From positions 1-45,474 of the forward strand of contig JAGQZT010000121.1 of assembly GCA_020435335.1 (NCBI GenBank): a DNA stretch of 45,474 nt, written 5' to 3'. The notes beneath the pieces were generated by a model. The model made no database searches and was not told the origin of the DNA. It saw only the letters and a program-made list of their open reading frames with translations. How positions within the stretch are numbered: the first letter of the stretch is position 1; every line of letters starts with the position of its first letter. Shown here piece after piece: positions 41,888 through 45,474 of the stretch. This stretch comes from Flavobacteriales bacterium (lineage in GTDB: Bacteria; Bacteroidota; Bacteroidia; Flavobacteriales_E; Vicingaceae). The position numbers and the translations under genes are program-made.

Positions 41888-42457
41888 GATCGTTCCGGCT
41901 TCATCCAGGTCTTTTCCGAAAGCGATCAGACCCTCATCGTGGCCTCCCATCACCATCAACTTTCGGTCCGACAGATCGGTTTCACGAAATAACCGCTTGA
42001 TCTCTTCGGCCATATCGGCCGTTCCGTAAGTTACCGACCGGCCTGATGTCGGCAACACGTCGATGTATCGATCCCAAAGTGTTTTATTGTGAATGTGTAT
42101 CACGGCATGTACTTGCTCATCAGCCTCATAGAACGCGGCATGAGTCAGGCTTTCAGCTGAAGCTTTCACTCTTCCAGTACAATCCACGGTGTTGCTTTTC
42201 ATATCATACGATGTAACCAGCGAGAACTGTTCCGGACGGATCGGATAAATGTTTCCTGTTTGGGTTCCTGAGATCAACATACCCCGATTGAGTTTAACGC
42301 TGATGTTCCCGTAGCCTATTTTGATGCCGGTATATTCTCCGATCAACTTCAGCTCATGCATCCGATCTCTCCACCTCAGCAGATCCTGCGGAACTTCAAC
42401 CGGAAGGTTTTCGTCCTGCCAGTAAATGTTGAATTTTATAACCCCTTCGTCTTTCAT
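41867..42457 (-). CDS. Class II aldolase / MtnB-like protein
   Basis: The 196-residue protein has class II aldolase/adducin features: KIGYGNISVKL (phosphate binding), Glu102 in SAESLTH, the metal-site HIHNK (His121, His123) and His173 in GGHDEGLIAFG. It lies 3' of mtnA with a 4-bp ATGA overlap and is probably translated with it. In methionine salvage a related protein, MtnB, dehydrates methylthioribulose-1-phosphate; in the DHAP shunt an aldolase of the same superfamily splits methylthioribulose- or deoxyribulose-1-phosphate instead. Sequence by eye does not settle which. Absence of other methionine-salvage genes nearby makes the aldolase role at least as likely. Confidence 0.82.
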   Translation of the reverse strand: MKDEGVIKFNIYWQDENLPVEVPQDLLRWRDRMHELKLIGEYTGIKIGYGNISVKLNRGMLISGTQTGNIYPIRPEQFSLVTSYDMKSNTVDCTGRVKASAESLTHAAFYEADEQVHAVIHIHNKTLWDRYIDVLPTSGRSVTYGTADMAEEIKRLFRETDLSDRKLMVMGGHDEGLIAFGKDLDEAGTILLDLLA

Positions 42458-43560
42458 GCTTTTTCAGGAAATAACCCCAACAGTCCTTTTTCAGATGCTT
42501 CACAAATCCCACGTTCGGTAATCAGGCCGGTAACGTATTTTGCCGGTGTAACGTCGAAACCGTAGTTGACAGCAGGCGTACTTTCGGGGCAGATCAACAC
42601 CGACTTGACCGATCCGTCTACGAAGCCCTGGATGTACTTCACTTCATCCTCATCTCTGGTTTCGATCGGTATTTCCTTTAGTCCGTCTTTAATCGTCCAG
42701 TCGATGGTGGAAGACGGCAAGGCCACATAAAAAGGGATCTGATTGTCGTGAGCGGCCAATGCCTTCAGGTAGGTTCCGATCTTATTGGCCACATCCCCGT
42801 TCCGGGTGGTACGATCCGTTCCGACAATCACCAGATCGACCAGGCCGTGTTGCATCAAGTGTCCGCCGGTATTGTCGTTGATCAGCGTATGAGGAACTCC
42901 TTGCTCATTCAGCTCAAAAGCAGTGAGGCTGGCTCCCTGGTTCCGGGGCCTGGTTTCATCTACCCACACATGCACCGGAATTCCTTTTTCATGAGCCTGA
43001 TAGACCGGTGAAGTTGCCGTGCCCCAATCGATCGTAGCCAGCCAACCGGCATTGCAATGCGTTAAGATCTGAACCGGCTCACCTTGTTTTCGCTCGGCGA
43101 TTTCTTCAATCAGGTTCAGGCCATGCTTCCCGATGTGATTACAAATGGTAATATCCTCCTCCTTGATCTCGTTGGCTCTTTTTAAGGCCGCATCAACTCG
43201 TTGATCAGGATCGCTGATCGAATGGACTGCGTTAAGCATTTCGTTCAGTGCCCACTGGAGGTTCACCGCTGTTGGCCGGGTGGCGTTGAGCTTGGTTGCT
43301 ACTTCAGCGATGTATTCCTTAGGGCGATCTTTTTCTTTGGCTTCAATACAAGCCAGGTACATTCCGTAAGCTGCAGTCACTCCGATAAGAGGAGCTCCGC
43401 GAACAACCATTTCTTTAATCGCATAGGCAGCTGCATCGGAAGTTGACATATCGAAAACCTCGATCTGATGTGGAAACCACCGTTGATCGAATGCCTGGAT
43501 CAAGTTGGGGTTTTGCTCGTTAACCCAGATGGTGTGATGATGCTGGCCTTTAATGTTCAT
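42454..43560 (-). CDS. mtnA: S-methyl-5-thioribose-1-phosphate isomerase
   Basis: MtnA turns methylthioribose-1-phosphate into methylthioribulose-1-phosphate; some relatives also accept 5-deoxyribose-1-phosphate. The 368-residue eIF2B-like protein has VRGAPLIGVTAAYG, the catalytic cysteine in ILTHCNAGWLAT (Cys169) and Asp249 in IVGTDRTTRNGDVANKIGTY, all characteristic. It lies between an HAD-family hydrolase gene (11-bp overlap upstream) and a class II aldolase gene (4-bp overlap downstream), so the three form a tight operon for handling SAM by-products. A kinase (MtnK-like) is not seen in the window. Confidence 0.94.
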   Translation of the reverse strand: MNIKGQHHHTIWVNEQNPNLIQAFDQRWFPHQIEVFDMSTSDAAAYAIKEMVVRGAPLIGVTAAYGMYLACIEAKEKDRPKEYIAEVATKLNATRPTAVNLQWALNEMLNAVHSISDPDQRVDAALKRANEIKEEDITICNHIGKHGLNLIEEIAERKQGEPVQILTHCNAGWLATIDWGTATSPVYQAHEKGIPVHVWVDETRPRNQGASLTAFELNEQGVPHTLINDNTGGHLMQHGLVDLVIVGTDRTTRNGDVANKIGTYLKALAAHDNQIPFYVALPSSTIDWTIKDGLKEIPIETRDEDEVKYIQGFVDGSVKSVLICPESTPAVNYGFDVTPAKYVTGLITERGICEASEKGLLGLFPEKA

Positions 43561-44173
43561 GGAAAAGCGTTACAATATTTTCTCCTTTTTGCAGGTGATG
43601 CGTCTTCAAATTTAACCCTTTTGCGGCAAGAATATGCTCTTCGGTATCATCAATAAACAGGGTTTGTTCCGGTGCAAGCTGCTTGTCGTGAAGAATATGT
43701 AAAAAGATTTCAGGGTTTGGTTTTCTCAGCTCCAGCTCATGGGAATAGTAGGCTTTTTCAAAGAGGACTGACAAGCGTTCGAATCCGAAGTCGTGTTGCA
43801 CCATGTTATCGATGGTGTTCAGGTGAATGGCATTGGTATTGCTCAATAAGAAGATGCGGTATTTGCGGGCCAGGTTCCGGATCAGGAAGATCCGTTCGGC
43901 CGGGATATCGAGCAGCATCCGGTTCCAGGCCTTAGTGATCTGTTCGTCGGACGGAGAAGCATCGATGGTTCGGATGAACCGGAAGAGTTGTTCTGCGGAT
44001 AATTTCCCCATCTCAAAGTCGTGGAGGACGTTATTTTCGGCAAACCGATCCAGAACGGTGTGGTATTTTTCCCGGAACAGGTCTTCAAAAGCCTTATATG
44101 TAGCCTTTTCATCCAGGTTGATGATTACCCCGCCCAGATCGAAGATGATGTTTTTAATGCCCTTAAAATCCAT
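43550..44173 (-). CDS. HAD-family hydrolase (YihX-like)
   Basis: The 207-residue product from ATG 44173 starts MDFKGIKNIIFDLGGVIINLD, the usual N-terminus; the frame is open 16 codons further but those residues do not fit. HAD motifs are present: I (FDLGGVI, nucleophile Asp), II (LLSNTNA), III (Lys in ELRKPNPEIF) and IV (FIDDTEEH). The second Asp of the usual DxD is Gly, as in many YihX/HAD-IA sugar-phosphate phosphatases. It overlaps mtnA by 11 bp and is first in the mtnA operon, so a phosphorylated product of that pathway is a possible substrate; this is inferred from position. Confidence 0.88.
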   Translation of the reverse strand: MDFKGIKNIIFDLGGVIINLDEKATYKAFEDLFREKYHTVLDRFAENNVLHDFEMGKLSAEQLFRFIRTIDASPSDEQITKAWNRMLLDIPAERIFLIRNLARKYRIFLLSNTNAIHLNTIDNMVQHDFGFERLSVLFEKAYYSHELELRKPNPEIFLHILHDKQLAPEQTLFIDDTEEHILAAKGLNLKTHHLQKGENIVTLFHEH

Positions 44174-44268
44174 GCTGGCAAAACTACAAAATTGTAAACC
44201 GTAATATTGGTAAATTAACAACTTATACGTTAATTTGCAGCCACTTTCTAATCGATTGATTATTAAGG

Positions 44269-44342
44269 GGGCCTATAACTCAGCTGGTTAGAGTAGCTGA
44301 CTCATAATCAGCAAGTCCTTGGTTCGAGCCCAAGTGGGCCCA
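44269..44342 (+). tRNA. tRNA with CAT anticodon (Met elongator or Ile2)
   Basis: The cloverleaf is complete: acceptor GGGCCTA/TGGGCCC, D-stem ACTC/GAGT, anticodon stem GCTGA/TCAGC around loop CTCATAA, T-stem CTTGG/CCAAG with loop TTCGAGC. The anticodon is CAT. The gene is not an initiator, since the acceptor is fully paired and the three G-C pairs of initiator anticodon stems are absent. Whether it is elongator Met or lysidine-modified Ile2 cannot be decided by eye. The 3' half overlaps, antisense, the end of the serine recombinase gene, as expected when a mobile element uses the tRNA as integration site. Confidence 0.95.
44308..44342. other. Probable attachment-site half in the tRNA 3' end
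   Basis: The overlap of the recombinase tail and the tRNA 3' half is where an attachment core would be expected. The matching second copy should lie at the far end of the element, outside this window, so the core limits cannot be fixed. Confidence 0.45.
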
Positions 44343-45474
44343 CCCAAGCGGGGATTTGATCAAAATTGATTGAATCCCCTTTTTTATAATCCTCTACCGC
44401 CCCCAATAAATAAGGGATTACAGAAAACAACAAATTTATTCTAGGGGTTCGATAATTGTCATTTTTACGGTTATACCTAATTCCTTCTGGAAACACTAAA
44501 TATTGTAAGTTTCTTTTTCCTTCAAAACTCTCCTTCCTCCATATTGATGGGAGGCTTGAGGCCAAGTTAACAGCTTTTGTAACTGCCTTTTCAAGGTTCG
44601 ATAATGTGATTTGATCGCTGTCTAATTTTTGTTCAATTTGCTCTATTTCAACTCTCGTTTTATCTCTGTACTTTAGATATAAATCTTGTTCTATCTCTCC
44701 CAATACAAAACGCTCTTCAATTTTATTAAGTTTCTTCTTTATCTTACTTAAATTCATTCTTAAAGACTTGGTATCTGTTTGATTATGACTAATGTTTCTC
44801 CATATCACATATTTCATCATATCACTAACAGTGGAAGTAACTTTTGGATTAACCATATACTGCGACAACAAGTCTTCAAATTTTTGATGCAATATCTTTT
44901 GACTTCTGTTTTTCTTACAACCCTTTTGATTGCATTTATAATAGTAAAGGTTTTTCTTTTTCACTATATATCCCGTCATACTCGTTCCACAGCAATCACA
45001 TTTTACAAATTGTTTTAGTGGTAAAGCATCTACCTCTTTTTCAATTGTATAACCTGAATTAAATTTTGATAAGTTTTTATGAACTTGTAAGAATGTACTT
45101 TTTGGTACTAATGGGGGATGTTTACCCTCTATCATTTCCCCTGGAATCATTTTTGAAACTACAAATCCGCAATAAAAAGGGTTCCTAAAGTAATCTGTTA
45201 ACCGCTTTGGTGGTATTGATAAACCTTGAGATTCCAATTTTTCAGAAATAGTAACTAATGACCAGTCCTTTTTCGCCTTCCAATCAAAAGCTTTCTTAAG
45301 TAATTTACCTTGTTTATTAATTACAAGCTTATGCTGATCAGCTGTCTTCCCTTGATTAAGATTATCATACCCAGTAGGCGGAATAAAAGGCCAGTAACCT
45401 TGCATTAATTTTTCCTTCATCCCAGTAACACACTTATTTTTTCTTAATTCATTATCATATTGACTAAACAAATG
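44308..45474 (-). CDS. Large serine recombinase (site-specific integrase), partial
   Basis: The frame runs off the right edge, so the N-terminal catalytic resolvase domain with the active Ser is outside; about 388 residues are visible. Present are the end of the catalytic/linker part (FSQYDNELRKNKCVTGMKEKL), the PF07508-type recombinase domain (GYWPFIPPTGY ... RLTDYFRNPFYCGFVVSKM), a zinc ribbon (CDCCGTSMTG ... YYYKCNQKGCKKN) and a coiled coil (about 225-290). The last residues, VGPLGLEPRTC, are encoded antisense through the tRNA gene, with the TGA stop in its anticodon stem. The gene is A+T-rich compared with the chromosome. It probably marks one end of an integrated element that continues outside the window. 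Confidence 0.9.
   Translation of the reverse strand, partial: HLFSQYDNELRKNKCVTGMKEKLMQGYWPFIPPTGYDNLNQGKTADQHKLVINKQGKLLKKAFDWKAKKDWSLVTISEKLESQGLSIPPKRLTDYFRNPFYCGFVVSKMIPGEMIEGKHPPLVPKSTFLQVHKNLSKFNSGYTIEKEVDALPLKQFVKCDCCGTSMTGYIVKKKNLYYYKCNQKGCKKNRSQKILHQKFEDLLSQYMVNPKVTSTVSDMMKYVIWRNISHNQTDTKSLRMNLSKIKKKLNKIEERFVLGEIEQDLYLKYRDKTRVEIEQIEQKLDSDQITLSNLEKAVTKAVNLASSLPSIWRKESFEGKRNLQYLVFPEGIRYNRKNDNYRTPRINLLFSVIPYLLGAVEDYKKGDSINFDQIPAWVGPLGLEPRTC
44350..44385 (+). terminator. Intrinsic terminator after the CAT tRNA
   Basis: GGGGATTTGATCAA pairs with TTGATTGAATCCCC (one G-T and one T-G wobble) over a tiny loop, followed by six T residues. It ends the tRNA transcript and lies entirely inside the recombinase coding sequence on the other strand. 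Confidence 0.88.

Noticed and set aside
5267..44342. The whole stretch between the two tRNA genes as one genomic island
   Set aside because: It is filled with core genes in phylum-typical order and normal composition; only short patches next to each tRNA look acquired.

Overview
The window reads as the chromosome of a member of the Bacteroidota, most likely of the order Flavobacteriales. The signs are a lipoprotein and outer-membrane biogenesis gene set in the order typical of that phylum (pdxJ / CBS protein / Omp85-like / nadK / DUF6089-like pair / uppS / bamA / two skp-like genes / murI), a MetH split into two ORFs, a type IX secretion (T9SS) C-terminal signal, RemB/Wzi-like outer-membrane proteins, bacillithiol synthesis (bshA), and promoter elements of the Bacteroidota type (TTTG, about 19 bp, TAnnTTTG). 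Base composition is moderate except for two A+T-rich patches: about 5.4-6.6 kb, after a tRNA-Phe, and 44.35 kb to the right edge, after a CAT-anticodon tRNA.

Layout. 0-5.2 kb (minus): coaX, an outer-membrane porin-like protein, a TPR protein, lptC, a small membrane protein and a CNNM/CBS protein cut by the left edge; this is probably one operon. 5.2-6.6 kb: tRNA-Phe with promoter and terminator, then small unrecognised A+T-rich genes. 6.6-20.8 kb (mostly plus): a secreted cytochrome c plus PHM-like copper monooxygenase, gpmI, an M20 dipeptidase, a LEA14-like lipoprotein, an MtfA-like peptidase (minus), a DUF255 protein, two RemB/Wzi-like proteins flanking a WecA-like transferase, and a HEAT-like protein coupled to bshA. 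20.8-30.8 kb (minus): the envelope operon from the CBS protein down to the skp-like genes, a terminator, then murI. 30.9-34.6 kb: pdxJ, two small lipoprotein genes, tsaB and an OmpA-family gene facing left. 34.8-40.3 kb (minus): the split metH under a SAM-I riboswitch, and asnS. 40.6-44.2 kb: a secreted protein with favoured codons, a methylmalonyl-CoA epimerase, and a minus-strand mtnA / class II aldolase / HAD cluster. 44.27 kb to the end: tRNA(CAT) and the 3' part of a large serine recombinase, which looks like one edge of an integrated element lying mostly outside the window.

Most of the window is core metabolism and envelope construction: peptidoglycan and lipid-carrier enzymes (murI, uppS, WecA-like), outer-membrane assembly (BamA, Skp-like, LptC, Omp85-like), cofactors (coaX, nadK, pdxJ, bshA), tRNA modification (tsaB) and methionine/SAM turnover (metH with riboswitch, mtnA cluster). 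I do not see a defence system, a CRISPR array or a complete mobile element. The observations most worth following are the heme-copper T9SS-exported enzyme, a pair of inverted 41-bp hairpin repeats inside the coding leader of the OmpA-family gene, and the recombinase whose last codons are read antisense through the tRNA gene.
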